From contig JAIPJM010000008.1 of the NCBI GenBank assembly GCA_021734255.1, positions 1 through 64,000 of the forward strand: DNA of 64,000 nucleotides, given 5' to 3'. The stretch is from Fidelibacterota bacterium (GTDB lineage Bacteria > Fidelibacterota > UBA8477 > JABMPR01). The position numbers and the translations under genes were made by a program. The notes under the pieces are model-generated. The model searched no databases. It was not told the DNA's origin and saw only the letters and a list, made by a program, of their open reading frames with translations. Shown here in pieces: positions 8,153 through 17,438 of this stretch; position 1 is the first letter of the stretch, and each line of letters opens with the position of its first letter.

Positions 8153-9925
8153 GTGCTTCAAGGTAAAAACATCGTCGAAGGTTGGCGATCGCTCTTTATC
8201 CAAGGATTGCTTGCTTTACTCTTCCTGATCCTGGCAGGCAGATACTATTACCTCATGATCGTATTTCATGAGAAATACGCAGAAAAAGCCGCTGCGAATC
8301 ATATCCGTGCTGTTCCTGTCCTCGCTTCGAGAGGGGTTATCTATGATAGAGCAGGAAACACCATTGTTGATAATGCACCCAGCTATACGATCTCCGTCAT
8401 CCCTATCGAGGTGAAAAACAAGTCTGAATCTCTGAAGCGGCTTTCGGATGTAATGGAGGTCTCAGTTGAAGAGATCAATCGCAGGATCGCGAAAAACCGC
8501 AGAGGATCGTTCGCACCGGCCAAGGTATTTAGCCGGGTACCGTTTGAGAAGATATCTCACTTGCAAGAACATCGTCTTGAACTTATTGGTGTGACCTACA
8601 GTATTGAACCTATTCGTAATTATGTATCGAATATCGATCTTTCCCACGCACTGGGATATACCCGTGAAATAAATCGCGATGATCTGAACCGTTTTAGTGG
8701 GGAACAGGATTATCAACCAGGGGACCAGGTTGGGTGGAAGGGTCTTGAAAAATTCTACGAGGCAGAACTGCATGGCAGGAGAGGATTTAGATATATCGAG
8801 GTAAATGCTCTGGGCCAGGAGATCGGAGAGATGACCGATAGAGAGCCCGTAAACCCGGTTCCCGGCCACGACATTTATCTGACAATTGATTCGAAGATCC
8901 AGAGAGCAGTCGAAGCAGTCATGGCTGATTCTTCCGGTGCCGTGGTCATCCTGAACCACAGCAATGGCGAAGTCCTGGCCTATCAAAGTAGCCCAGGCGT
9001 GGATCTGGAAATGTTGAGTGGCAGGATCTCCGCGAAGGACTGGAATGAATTAACCACCAACCCCAGGAATCCCTTATTTGACAGGGGTATTCAGGGACTC
9101 TATCCGGCAGGTTCAACCCTGAAACCTTTATCTGCTCTATTTTCGCTGGAATATTTGAGTAACGCAAAAGAAAGAACATATCGTTGTAGAGGAAGTTACC
9201 GCCTGGGGAATAGATCTTTTGGCTGTTGGAAGCGGGGCGGTCATGGCCAAATGAATCTTCATCAGGCGATCGAGCAGTCCTGCAATGTCTATTTCTACAA
9301 TCTGATCCAGGATATAGGTATTGAGAACTGGGCGATGGTCGCAAGAGAGTTCGGTTTTGGAGAGTTGACAGGTATAGATATTCCCCGTGAGAATAAGGGC
9401 TTGGTACCTGATACCCGCTACATGAATAGAAAATATGGTGAAGGGAAATGGACGCGGGGAAATCTGTTGAATATCGTTGTAGGCCAGGGAGATGTGTTGG
9501 CAACGCCGCTTCAATTGGCCCAGTTTGCCGGTATGATCGCTCAGAAGGGTGTCCAATATCAACCCCATCTTGTGAATAAGATTTTATCAAAAAATGGTCA
9601 GTTGATCCTGGAGAATAAACCGGAGGCTGAGCTGAAGGTGGAGGCGTCAGAGGAGACCTGGCAGTTTATACAAGAAGCCATGTATGCAGTCGTTAATGGT
9701 AAAAAGGGAACGGGCAAAGCAGCGCGCCATAGAAACGTGGAGGTCTATGGGAAAACGGGAACAGCTCAGAACCCACATGGAGAGGACCACGCCTGGTTTA
9801 TCGGTTTTAGCCTGGATAAACGGTATCCATACGCCTGGGCAGTTCTACTAGAGAACGGCGGTGGTGGTGGCGGTATTGCGGCACCATTTTTTGGACGGGT
9901 TTTAAGAAGGATCATAGAGGAATAG
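8153..9925 (+). CDS. mrdA: Penicillin-binding protein 2 (elongasome transpeptidase)
   Basis: This 590-residue protein starts at GTG directly after the mreD stop. It has one N-terminal membrane anchor (residues 15-35), a dimerisation domain (about 60-230, with RGVIYDRAGNTIVDNAP) and a transpeptidase domain with all three catalytic motifs: STLK (S321, acyl-enzyme serine), SCN in IEQSCNVYFYN, and KTGT (K534). It crosslinks new peptidoglycan along the cylinder together with the glycosyltransferase RodA, encoded next. It is the target of mecillinam-type beta-lactams in other species. Length and domain order are normal. Confidence 0.97.
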   Translation: MLQGKNIVEGWRSLFIQGLLALLFLILAGRYYYLMIVFHEKYAEKAAANHIRAVPVLASRGVIYDRAGNTIVDNAPSYTISVIPIEVKNKSESLKRLSDVMEVSVEEINRRIAKNRRGSFAPAKVFSRVPFEKISHLQEHRLELIGVTYSIEPIRNYVSNIDLSHALGYTREINRDDLNRFSGEQDYQPGDQVGWKGLEKFYEAELHGRRGFRYIEVNALGQEIGEMTDREPVNPVPGHDIYLTIDSKIQRAVEAVMADSSGAVVILNHSNGEVLAYQSSPGVDLEMLSGRISAKDWNELTTNPRNPLFDRGIQGLYPAGSTLKPLSALFSLEYLSNAKERTYRCRGSYRLGNRSFGCWKRGGHGQMNLHQAIEQSCNVYFYNLIQDIGIENWAMVAREFGFGELTGIDIPRENKGLVPDTRYMNRKYGEGKWTRGNLLNIVVGQGDVLATPLQLAQFAGMIAQKGVQYQPHLVNKILSKNGQLILENKPEAELKVEASEETWQFIQEAMYAVVNGKKGTGKAARHRNVEVYGKTGTAQNPHGEDHAWFIGFSLDKRYPYAWAVLLENGGGGGGIAAPFFGRVLRRIIEE

Positions 9926-9928
9926 AAG

Positions 9929-11158
9929 ATGCAGATCAGAACCTACCTGCTTGATCAATTACGCGATCTGGATTGGACGCTCCTGTTGCTCGCTATCCTT
10001 TTAGCGCTAAGTGGCCTGACTGCCATTTATAGCATAGAGGTCCAGCACGGAACGAGTGCAGGATACTTTGCCAGACAATCCATGTGGACCGTGCTGGGCA
10101 TTGCCCTTTTTTTTACAGCATTTTATACATCCCGAAAAGTGATCCACAATTTTGCCTATATTGCCTATGCTGTTGGCATCCTGCTACTCCTCATCCCCAT
10201 CACAATAAATAGAGGGGGAGCAGTTACCCGCTGGATCATGATCGGGAATTATGGGTTCCAGCCCTCAGAATTTATGAAAATTCTACTGGTAATTGGTTTG
10301 GCAAAATATTTCGGTGACCATAAACGGAAACTGTCCACCTTCAAGGAACTCATGACTCCACTGGCCATGACCTTAGTGCCCATGTTTCTGGTACTTATTC
10401 AACCTGACCTTGGTACGGCACTTGTATATTTCGCGATCTTATCGACCATCATTTTCTGGGCCGGGATCAGACCCTTGTATTTCTTCCTGTTACTGGCGCC
10501 TGCTATCTCTATGCTGGCAGCTTTCCAGACCTTGACTTTTTTCCTCTGGATGGGCTTGATTCTGGTTGTCCTTTATTTTGGGAACCAGCCCTTTTGGACC
10601 AAGGTACTTAATTTTGGGATCAATATATTCCTTGGTGGTATCACCAACGTCCTCTGGGGCGTACTGAAACCCTATCAGCAACAGAGGATACTTTCACTGT
10701 TCAATTCTGACTTGGACCCACTGGGAGCCGGTTATCAGGTCTCCCAATCTCTTACCGCCCTCGGAGCTGGTGGGCCATATGGAAAAGGATTTGGGGAAGG
10801 TACACAAACTCATCTCAAATTTTTACCGGAACAGCATACGGACTTTATTATGACAGTTATCGGGGAGGAGTTTGGGTTTATTGGGGTGAGCATTGTTCTC
10901 GTCTTATTCTATTTCCTGTTGGCCAAATTGATCACCCTGGCTTATAGTGTAAAGTTCAGGTTCGATAGCGTCATTTTGATCGGAGTGGCAGCTATCCTGG
11001 TCTTCCATATTTTCATCAATTTGGGTATGATCGTCGGCATCATGCCAGTGACGGGAATTCCCCTTCCGTTCATTAGTTACGGGGGGTCCTTTATGTTAAC
11101 CTGTATGATACTGGTGGGATTGGCTGCGAATATGGCCATCATCCGGCGTGCTGTATAA
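9929..11158 (+). CDS. rodA: SEDS-family peptidoglycan glycosyltransferase RodA
   Basis: This 409-residue protein has about ten membrane helices. SEDS signatures are present: NRGGAVTRWIMIG followed by FQPSEFMKILLV, then QPDLGTALVYF, and near the end the conserved PVTGIPLPFISYGGSFML. RodA polymerises lipid II into glycan strands in complex with PBP2. It is the last gene of the mre-mrd operon. A 114-base gap follows before the next gene; I see no clear terminator there. Confidence 0.97.
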   Translation: MQIRTYLLDQLRDLDWTLLLLAILLALSGLTAIYSIEVQHGTSAGYFARQSMWTVLGIALFFTAFYTSRKVIHNFAYIAYAVGILLLLIPITINRGGAVTRWIMIGNYGFQPSEFMKILLVIGLAKYFGDHKRKLSTFKELMTPLAMTLVPMFLVLIQPDLGTALVYFAILSTIIFWAGIRPLYFFLLLAPAISMLAAFQTLTFFLWMGLILVVLYFGNQPFWTKVLNFGINIFLGGITNVLWGVLKPYQQQRILSLFNSDLDPLGAGYQVSQSLTALGAGGPYGKGFGEGTQTHLKFLPEQHTDFIMTVIGEEFGFIGVSIVLVLFYFLLAKLITLAYSVKFRFDSVILIGVAAILVFHIFINLGMIVGIMPVTGIPLPFISYGGSFMLTCMILVGLAANMAIIRRAV

Positions 11159-11272
11159 GTCTATACATGGGATGTAGTCCAGAATATTAAACATTGCTAG
11201 ACTTTGATACAAGGTTAAATTTACGGCCGTATGATTTCTTGTCTAAACTCCCAGCAGAAAGTGATGGAAACC

Positions 11273-12436
11273 ATGTTTAAAAGTAGTATCGCAATCTTAT
11301 TAATCTCTGCCCTTTTTATCGGGTGTTCCGGTTCAAAAGATTTGGAACAGGATGTCGCACAGGTCAAGCGGGAGAATTTTGAGACTGATAGCGTACTCGT
11401 CATGTTGGACAGTCGTCTTCAGGAATTCTCAAAAGAGGTAAAGGCGATGCGCGAAACATACAATGAAAACCACATCAGCCTGGAAAATCTCTATAAAGCG
11501 AATGCTGTGGCAAAGAAGAATTTGGAAGAACTGGGTGCACGGGTGGCAGAAGAGGCAGCGCTGAGAGATTCGGCCATCGCGGAGTCAACTGGCCAGAGTG
11601 AAGAGCAGATCGCTGGTTTACAGGCTGAACAAGACAGCCTCCGTCACTCGCTGTCTGGGCTGACCAGTTCTATCCAGGGGATGCAATTTCAGGTCGATAG
11701 CATTTATGCCATGATCGATATCGAGAATCTCGCCGTCATGGAAGAGAATATGCTCCAGGCCCAGGAAGAAATAAGCCGTCTGGATTCGTCCTTCTCAGAA
11801 TTCCAGCTGACGGTGGCCGACCACATGATGAGTGCAGAGGATCAGCTTGCGACTCTGGAACGACATGCCAAAGTGCAGGATAGTGCAAACTATGACATCC
11901 TGTCACAGCTGGTATTATTGGAGAATAAGATCATCACCTTAACAAATTCATTCAATGAGCTGATGGCCATGCCATCACCTGCCCAGTCCATGACTGCGCC
12001 TCCGATGCAGTCGACGCAACCTGACTACACTCAGCCAGCCATGCCTAATGCAGCGAAAATGGACTATGAAACATACAAACAGAATTATATCGATGCACTG
12101 AGCGCCTATCAGAATGGTAATCATATGCAGGCGATCGATGCCTTCCGGGTGCTGCTGATGAATGATTCCTCAAATGATTATTCTGACAACGTTCAATATT
12201 GGATAGGGGAATGTTATTATGCACTTGATGACTATGCACGTGCGATAGATGAATTCACGAAAGTATTCCAGTTCCAAGATTCAAATAAGTACTCAGATGC
12301 GCAATTTAAAATAGCGAAATGCTATTTAAGTAGTGGTAACAATAATCGTGGATATGCAGAGCTGGAGCGTCTAATTGAAATGTATCCTAATAGCGACAAT
12401 GCCGCTAAGGCAAAACGCCTTCTCGCCTCCAGATAA
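11273..12436 (+). CDS. CpoB/YbgF-like lipoprotein: coiled coil plus TPR repeats
   Basis: From the ATG at 11273 the protein has 387 residues. A lipoprotein signal ends ALFIGC (C18). Upstream in-frame starts at 11264 and 11231 exist but spoil the signal peptide. Residues 20-250 are a long heptad-rich coiled coil (AQEEISRLDSSFSEFQLTV and similar), followed by a Pro/Met-rich linker. The last 120 residues hold three TPR units (YIDALSAYQNGNHMQAIDAF, YWIGECYYALDDYARAIDEF, KIAKCYLSSGNNNRGYAELE). This is the layout of CpoB/YbgF, which couples outer-membrane constriction to wall synthesis. No tolB or pal is adjacent, so the name stays general. Confidence 0.75.
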   Translation: MFKSSIAILLISALFIGCSGSKDLEQDVAQVKRENFETDSVLVMLDSRLQEFSKEVKAMRETYNENHISLENLYKANAVAKKNLEELGARVAEEAALRDSAIAESTGQSEEQIAGLQAEQDSLRHSLSGLTSSIQGMQFQVDSIYAMIDIENLAVMEENMLQAQEEISRLDSSFSEFQLTVADHMMSAEDQLATLERHAKVQDSANYDILSQLVLLENKIITLTNSFNELMAMPSPAQSMTAPPMQSTQPDYTQPAMPNAAKMDYETYKQNYIDALSAYQNGNHMQAIDAFRVLLMNDSSNDYSDNVQYWIGECYYALDDYARAIDEFTKVFQFQDSNKYSDAQFKIAKCYLSSGNNNRGYAELERLIEMYPNSDNAAKAKRLLASR

Positions 12437-12468
12437 CATTAAAGGTTAATCCTAAAAAAAAGAACTCA

Positions 12469-13302
12469 ATGGCTACTAAAATATACAATCTATCAGCTGA
12501 AGTATCACCTTTCTCTGAGGCGACAGATCTCGCAACGATATCCAATAAGGTATCGGCTCACTTTCAGGAAAAGAAGCAAGACCTTCGAATATTCACCCCG
12601 CGTTATGGATTTGTGGGCGAAAGACGATTTGTCATTCGCGAAGTGATCCGCCTGAAGGAGATCGAGGTTGAATTCAAGGGTGAAATGACCCTTGGTGCAG
12701 CAAAATCAGCCTTCGTGCCGTCTACCAAGGTTCAGGTCTATTTCATGGAATACCAACCTTATTTTGGGGGAAAGAACAAAGTCCTCTACAAGGTGGCCGG
12801 CGGCAAGTATAACCAGCGTAACGCCGAGAAGTATTTCTATTTCTCCAAGATCGCGATCGAAAATCTTACCTATTTGTATTGGCAACCCGAATTTATTCTC
12901 TGTAATGACTGGAGCACGGCTCTGGTGCCCGTGCTTATGAAAACCGTGTACGCTGAGGAAGAATTCTTCTCCGAGATGAAAACGGTTTTAAATCTGGTAA
13001 ACTTGGAGGAATTTGGTAAAGTAGGTAAAAAGCAATATGAGATGGCTGGTCTTGAGCCAGAAGACTATGCAGGTTACGAAGATAATCTCTTAGGCCTGGC
13101 CATAAAGTATGCTGACCAGATCATTAGTATTTCCATTGATGGGAAAGACAATTCAAAAGCGATAAAAAAGAACAAGAAAATTCAGAAAGCCTTGAAGGAT
13201 GCTGGTAAAGAAGTGGAATATTTCACGATCTCTGGTGAGAACGAAGAGGAATGGCCAGATCTTTACCAGAAACTGGAAACATATTTCGGAGTTGAGAATT
13301 AA
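12469..13302 (+). CDS. Glycogen/starch synthase-like protein with only the GT5 N-terminal domain
   Basis: This 277-residue protein resembles the N-terminal half of glycogen synthase. SAEVSPFSEATDLATISNKV matches the usual SxEVxPFxKxGGLADV start, and IFTPRYGFV, VYFMEYQPYF and the ILCNDWSTALVPVLMK block (HCNDWHT in GlgA) follow. The KTGGL/KxGGLADV ADP-glucose loop is altered to EATDLA, and the whole GT1 C-terminal half with its donor site is missing. FCB genomes commonly carry such a short protein, annotated as glycogen synthase, but true activity is doubtful. A complete GlgA is encoded at 43069-44490, so this one probably does another job. Confidence 0.75.
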   Translation: MATKIYNLSAEVSPFSEATDLATISNKVSAHFQEKKQDLRIFTPRYGFVGERRFVIREVIRLKEIEVEFKGEMTLGAAKSAFVPSTKVQVYFMEYQPYFGGKNKVLYKVAGGKYNQRNAEKYFYFSKIAIENLTYLYWQPEFILCNDWSTALVPVLMKTVYAEEEFFSEMKTVLNLVNLEEFGKVGKKQYEMAGLEPEDYAGYEDNLLGLAIKYADQIISISIDGKDNSKAIKKNKKIQKALKDAGKEVEYFTISGENEEEWPDLYQKLETYFGVEN

Positions 13303-13340
13303 ATCACCGTTCTTTGTATGAATTGACAACAATTACCAAG

Positions 13341-13368
13341 TCAAGCGTAGAGGCGCTTGATTTTTTTT
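13341..13368 (+). terminator. Rho-independent terminator after the GT5-like gene
   Basis: TCAAGCG pairs with CGCTTGA around a six-base loop, followed by eight T. Confidence 0.85.
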
Positions 13369-13379
13369 GATAGAGGCTT

Positions 13380-14504
13380 ATGAAAAGAATTCTTTTGTTA
13401 CTCATTCTCGGAATTGGATTCATCTTCATCGCTTGTGATGAACCACAACCCTTTGAAGATTCCCAATTCAGTTACAATCCCTTCAGCTTTAAGAAGGATA
13501 CCGTTTATAACGTACAATCGATTGACGGGGGACACTCAGATATTGATTGGGGAAGTCATTTACGTGCTTGGGTGGGTGAAACAAACCACTACAAAGCAGG
13601 AATTGATATCCGCTTTCAGCTACCGGATACATCCCTCGATCTGAGTACCGCCGACAGCGTTCTACTGTATGCGCGCCATGCCATGAGTTTTGCTGAAAAT
13701 GGTACAGATACCATTATTAGCACCTACGCAAATGCGGCATTTTCAAGAACGGATGGTCAGACTATCGATATCCTGAACTCAAATTTCGGGTCACCCCTGA
13801 CGGTCGATACGATCAATGTAAAAACAAATAATACCTATTGGACCTACCGCCTACCCGCTGGAACGGTAACACCTGCAGATACGTTAGTAGGTTTGGGGAT
13901 CTTTCCCGATGAAACGGGATTCCTGTCAACTGTTTATGGCGGAGGCTCCAGTATCAGGCCCTCGCTCCTTTTCTACTTCCATGAACCGGACTCTGCCGGG
14001 AAGGATTCAGCAACTGCAGTGACGGTGCTGGCCGATACCTTATACCAGTATCTTGAAGAAATACCCGGAGCTTTTGACCGCACAAATTTTCACTATTTGA
14101 GTCAATTGACTCAGGATTCTATCACCATCCAACTGGACATTGACCCACTCATGGCAACAGGTGATACCCTGGTGCACATTATCAGCTCAAGCATACTGCC
14201 TGCCATTGATGAGAGTGTTTCCTCCATGTACGTATCTGGAACGGTCGATTCACTGGTCACTTATTACTTGAGAGTCCTTGATTATGACGCCAGTATTGCA
14301 TCCAGTTTGATCTTGGGAATTGATGACGATCCCAGTAATGATATAGCTTCCATCATTCAACATGCTATCAATAGCGGGGATCAAACCATTAATCTGGTTT
14401 TAAAATCAAATCATATTGGGTATGATCCCGGTTTTATAGCTATCTCTAATGACCCTGCAGAGTCTTCTATTTATGTGCACAGCTCGAAGGTGGTGCGGCC
14501 ATGA
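13380..14504 (+). CDS. Lipoprotein of unknown function (DUF4270-like by context)
   Basis: This 374-residue protein has a lipoprotein signal ending FIFIAC (C19). The mature part is beta-rich with short repeated phrases such as DLSTADSVLLYARH and DTLVHIISSSI. In Bacteroidetes the short GT5-like protein is often followed by a DUF4270 lipoprotein. The gene order here and the ADSVLLY phrase suggest this is the counterpart, but that is from memory and not tested. The stop overlaps the next gene (ATGA, 4 bases). It is probably attached to the outer membrane and exposed to the periplasm or surface. Confidence 0.6.
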   Translation: MKRILLLLILGIGFIFIACDEPQPFEDSQFSYNPFSFKKDTVYNVQSIDGGHSDIDWGSHLRAWVGETNHYKAGIDIRFQLPDTSLDLSTADSVLLYARHAMSFAENGTDTIISTYANAAFSRTDGQTIDILNSNFGSPLTVDTINVKTNNTYWTYRLPAGTVTPADTLVGLGIFPDETGFLSTVYGGGSSIRPSLLFYFHEPDSAGKDSATAVTVLADTLYQYLEEIPGAFDRTNFHYLSQLTQDSITIQLDIDPLMATGDTLVHIISSSILPAIDESVSSMYVSGTVDSLVTYYLRVLDYDASIASSLILGIDDDPSNDIASIIQHAINSGDQTINLVLKSNHIGYDPGFIAISNDPAESSIYVHSSKVVRP

Positions 14505-15688
14505 AGATGACACGTCTCTGCTTTGTCCTGTTCCTGATAAGCGGCTTGTATGGACAATCCGCGCTCTATCGATTGGGCTACGGTGATCTTTATCCAACGA
14601 CCGATCCTCTGGGCAGCAGTCTTGGGGCCGGGGTCGTTGCTTATGAGGATTCAACTCGAGCACTTTATCATAATCCAGCCAGTCTATCCCGGCAGAAACG
14701 CGTTTTCTTTGGTGCTGCCCTGGGGTCAGACTTTCGCGAGATCAATGGCTCGGTCATCAACAATACAAGGATTGAACACGTTGCCTACGCTGCCCCCATT
14801 GGTAGTAATCTTGGAGTCAGTCTTTCCCTGAACGCTGTATCAGATTTTGAATCTGAACATGGGAATACAAGTCCATACGGAAACCTGGAGGAACGCTCCA
14901 GTGGTGGATTATGGGATTATGCGTTTGGTCTGGGTTATGAACTTAATCCGGGTTTGAAATTAGGTGTCAAGTTACACTTCCTTCATGGCTTTTTGAGAAG
15001 ACAGATATCAATATCATCAGATGAAGTCAGTGAGATGTACTTGATCAAGGGGAATATTAATGGTCAGGGACTGGAAGTGGGGGGAATTGCCAACCTGGGT
15101 AACAAGGTCAAACTAGGTGTCACAGCAGATATCCCGATGACGCGACCACTGTTCGGTGGTTCTGATAGTCTTGGCGGTACGTCGCAAAGCACCTCTTTTG
15201 ACGAAGAGCTGGCAGCCTGGCCGACCACAGTTAAGCTTGGTCTGGTTTATAAGCAATCCAGACGTACCAGTTTTCTGGCAGGTCTTAGTCAACAGATATT
15301 CCCATCAGACGGGTTCGATAATGCGGCCGTCTTTGCCCTGCCTGCTGGGTGGGAGACAGTGCCGGTAGCTTCCTTTCAAGTTTCTATGTTGCGGCTTCCT
15401 GCCGATCGTGGTTCCAGAAATTGGTTAAGAAGAACCGGATGGCAGGTTGGTGGATCAGTTAAAAACTATTATCTTACCTATGTATCTGATAAGAGTAATT
15501 ATGTTTTCGAGTATGCTCTGATCTCAGGCTTGAACCTGGGCTTGCGAAATGGAAAGAGCTTATTCGATATTTCAGGAGAATTTGGATTACGAGGAGGGGA
15601 TGTGAGCTTGCCTGAAGAGACATATGCTCGCTTGAAACTTGGTATCCAGGTTAATGATGTTTGGTTCAAAAAAGTAAAAAGAAGATGA
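14501..15688 (+). CDS. Outer-membrane beta-barrel protein (PorV/FadL-like fold)
   Basis: This 395-residue protein has a signal peptide (residues 1-19, ending YGQS). SSLGAGVVAYEDSTRALYHN with the following PASL is the family hallmark of FCB PorV/PorQ/UPF0164-type barrels (xxNPAxL near the N-terminus). Alternating hydrophobic strands run to the C-terminus. Its 4-base overlap with the lipoprotein upstream suggests that the two work as a barrel and lipoprotein pair. Substrate unknown. It is not the same protein as the PorV-like one at 20208. Confidence 0.7.
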   Translation: MKMTRLCFVLFLISGLYGQSALYRLGYGDLYPTTDPLGSSLGAGVVAYEDSTRALYHNPASLSRQKRVFFGAALGSDFREINGSVINNTRIEHVAYAAPIGSNLGVSLSLNAVSDFESEHGNTSPYGNLEERSSGGLWDYAFGLGYELNPGLKLGVKLHFLHGFLRRQISISSDEVSEMYLIKGNINGQGLEVGGIANLGNKVKLGVTADIPMTRPLFGGSDSLGGTSQSTSFDEELAAWPTTVKLGLVYKQSRRTSFLAGLSQQIFPSDGFDNAAVFALPAGWETVPVASFQVSMLRLPADRGSRNWLRRTGWQVGGSVKNYYLTYVSDKSNYVFEYALISGLNLGLRNGKSLFDISGEFGLRGGDVSLPEETYARLKLGIQVNDVWFKKVKRR

Positions 15689-15698
15689 GGTTTCTCTC

Positions 15699-16976
15699 AT
15701 GAGATCAAAAACTGTTTCAATTGTAATAATGGCCATCATGGCATTCACCATGGTGCTTTCTGCCTGCATGCCTCCACAACCGACACCCGAAGAATTAGCT
15801 GCCATGGAAAAAGCAAGAAAAGACTCCGTGCGTAAAGCCAATTCTCGCTACTGTATGAAGCACTTGAGCTTTGCTACTGAGTATTATAAAAACAAATCCT
15901 ATGATGATGCGCTCTATAATTATCACAAGCTCTTTGACTACGAATGCGTTGATGAACAAATGGCACCAAACGTTTATGTCTACATGGGTAACGCTTATCG
16001 CGAAAAGGATATGCTTGATTCAGCTATCATCTTTTATGATCAGGGATTGGACATATTACCGGACAATAAATATCTCTGGGAGAGTAAGATCTTTGCCCTG
16101 GGAATGATCGGGGATGATGAGGGTGTTCTGCAGGCTAAAGTCGATATGTTTGCAGTCTTCCCGGATAATTTGGAACTCGGTGAGGAGATCGCCGAGGATT
16201 ATGTTTCTGCTGGTATGTATGAAGAAGCAAAAGCCATGGCTGAAGGCCTGCTTGAGGCAGATCCTGAAAATAAAAATCTTTCCAATATCATTCGCGAGGC
16301 TGTTGAGGCCACCGGTGGCGATGTCATTGGATTTCTTAAAAAAGAATACGAAAGCAATCCCAGCAATATTTCCAATGCCCAGGAATATGGTCGCGAACTG
16401 CTTGCGATGGGTCAGCTTGAACCGGCAATAAACGTCTTGGAAGGGGTCCTTAAGCTCAGGCCAGAAATGACTGTTATCATCAGGGATCTCGTCCAGGCTC
16501 ATCGAGAGCTGGGACAGACAAAAGATGTTATTTCCATGCTAAGGAAATTGAATAATGCAAATCCCGATGATATTCGCATCTATTTTGACATGACTGAGGC
16601 TTATATCGAAGATGGTGAAATGGAATCAGCCATGACCTGGGCGAATAAAGCATTGGCCAAGGACAAGAATAATGGGCAAGCATACGCAAATCGGGCCACC
16701 GTTTATGAAGCAGTGGCTACAGAATGTACAGGTGCAGTCCCGGACTTTGATGACAAACTGGTATTCATGATGGCATATGAAGACTATCGCACAGCCAGAG
16801 CCAAGGGCTACCTGCGAGCTACGAAAAAGATCGATTTTCTCAAAGAAGCCCGCATACCGCAGAGTGGTGATTGGTTTTTCAACCGCGATGAATATGTCAA
16901 AAGTGGCAAGGCCAAACCTAAAAAAGACTGTTATACCTGGTTAAAGAGAAGCGTAACGGCACCAGCGAATAATTAA
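15699..16976 (+). CDS. TPR-repeat lipoprotein
   Basis: This 425-residue protein has a lipoprotein signal ending VLSAC (C23), then a short charged linker and about eight tetratricopeptide units, for example ATEYYKNKSYDDALYNYHKL, VYVYMGNAYREKDMLDSAII and MTEAYIEDGEMESAMTWANK. TPRs bind protein partners; the target is not evident. It starts 10 bases after the barrel gene and is probably the third member of that envelope operon. The C-terminus contains two cysteines (about residues 352 and 415) and a basic stretch, with no other domain. Confidence 0.8.
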   Translation: MRSKTVSIVIMAIMAFTMVLSACMPPQPTPEELAAMEKARKDSVRKANSRYCMKHLSFATEYYKNKSYDDALYNYHKLFDYECVDEQMAPNVYVYMGNAYREKDMLDSAIIFYDQGLDILPDNKYLWESKIFALGMIGDDEGVLQAKVDMFAVFPDNLELGEEIAEDYVSAGMYEEAKAMAEGLLEADPENKNLSNIIREAVEATGGDVIGFLKKEYESNPSNISNAQEYGRELLAMGQLEPAINVLEGVLKLRPEMTVIIRDLVQAHRELGQTKDVISMLRKLNNANPDDIRIYFDMTEAYIEDGEMESAMTWANKALAKDKNNGQAYANRATVYEAVATECTGAVPDFDDKLVFMMAYEDYRTARAKGYLRATKKIDFLKEARIPQSGDWFFNRDEYVKSGKAKPKKDCYTWLKRSVTAPANN

Positions 16977-16985
16977 TCAGCAACG

Positions 16986-17438
16986 ATGAAGATCGCCATT
17001 GGATCAGATCATGCGGCCTATGAGGCCAAAGAGCAGGTACTTAAGCACCTTCACACCTCTGCTCATACCCTGTTAGATGTCGGCACAAAATCGGTCGAAT
17101 CATGCGATTATCCGGATTATGCTGCCGAGGTGAGCCGTCGGGTTCAGGCCAATGAGGTCGACCGAGGGATCCTGATCTGTGGGACAGGCATTGGGATGTC
17201 CATTGCCGCGAACCGATTCACTGGGGTCAGGGCAGCCTTATGTACAAGCACGGAGCTGGCTGGGTTGAGCCGTGAGCATAACAATGCGAATGTGCTTTGT
17301 CTTGGAGCCAGAACTCAGTCCATGGAAGATATTCTTGCCATTATAGACGTTTGGTTGACCACAGAATGGGCAGGTGGACGCCATGCCGGTCGCCTGAACA
17401 AAATTGAACAACATGCCAGGGGTAAAGATGTTAAGTGA
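16986..17438 (+). CDS. rpiB: Ribose-5-phosphate isomerase B
   Basis: This 150-residue protein interconverts ribose-5-phosphate and ribulose-5-phosphate. It has the RpiB/LacAB signature blocks: [17 protein letters not shown] at the start, SCDYPDYA, the active-site region [18 protein letters not shown] and the histidine region [16 protein letters not shown]. The length is normal. The 3' end overlaps glyA by 11 bases; rpiB-glyA-nrdR form one run of genes. Confidence 0.95.
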   Translation: MKIAIGSDHAAYEAKEQVLKHLHTSAHTLLDVGTKSVESCDYPDYAAEVSRRVQANEVDRGILICGTGIGMSIAANRFTGVRAALCTSTELAGLSREHNNANVLCLGARTQSMEDILAIIDVWLTTEWAGGRHAGRLNKIEQHARGKDVK

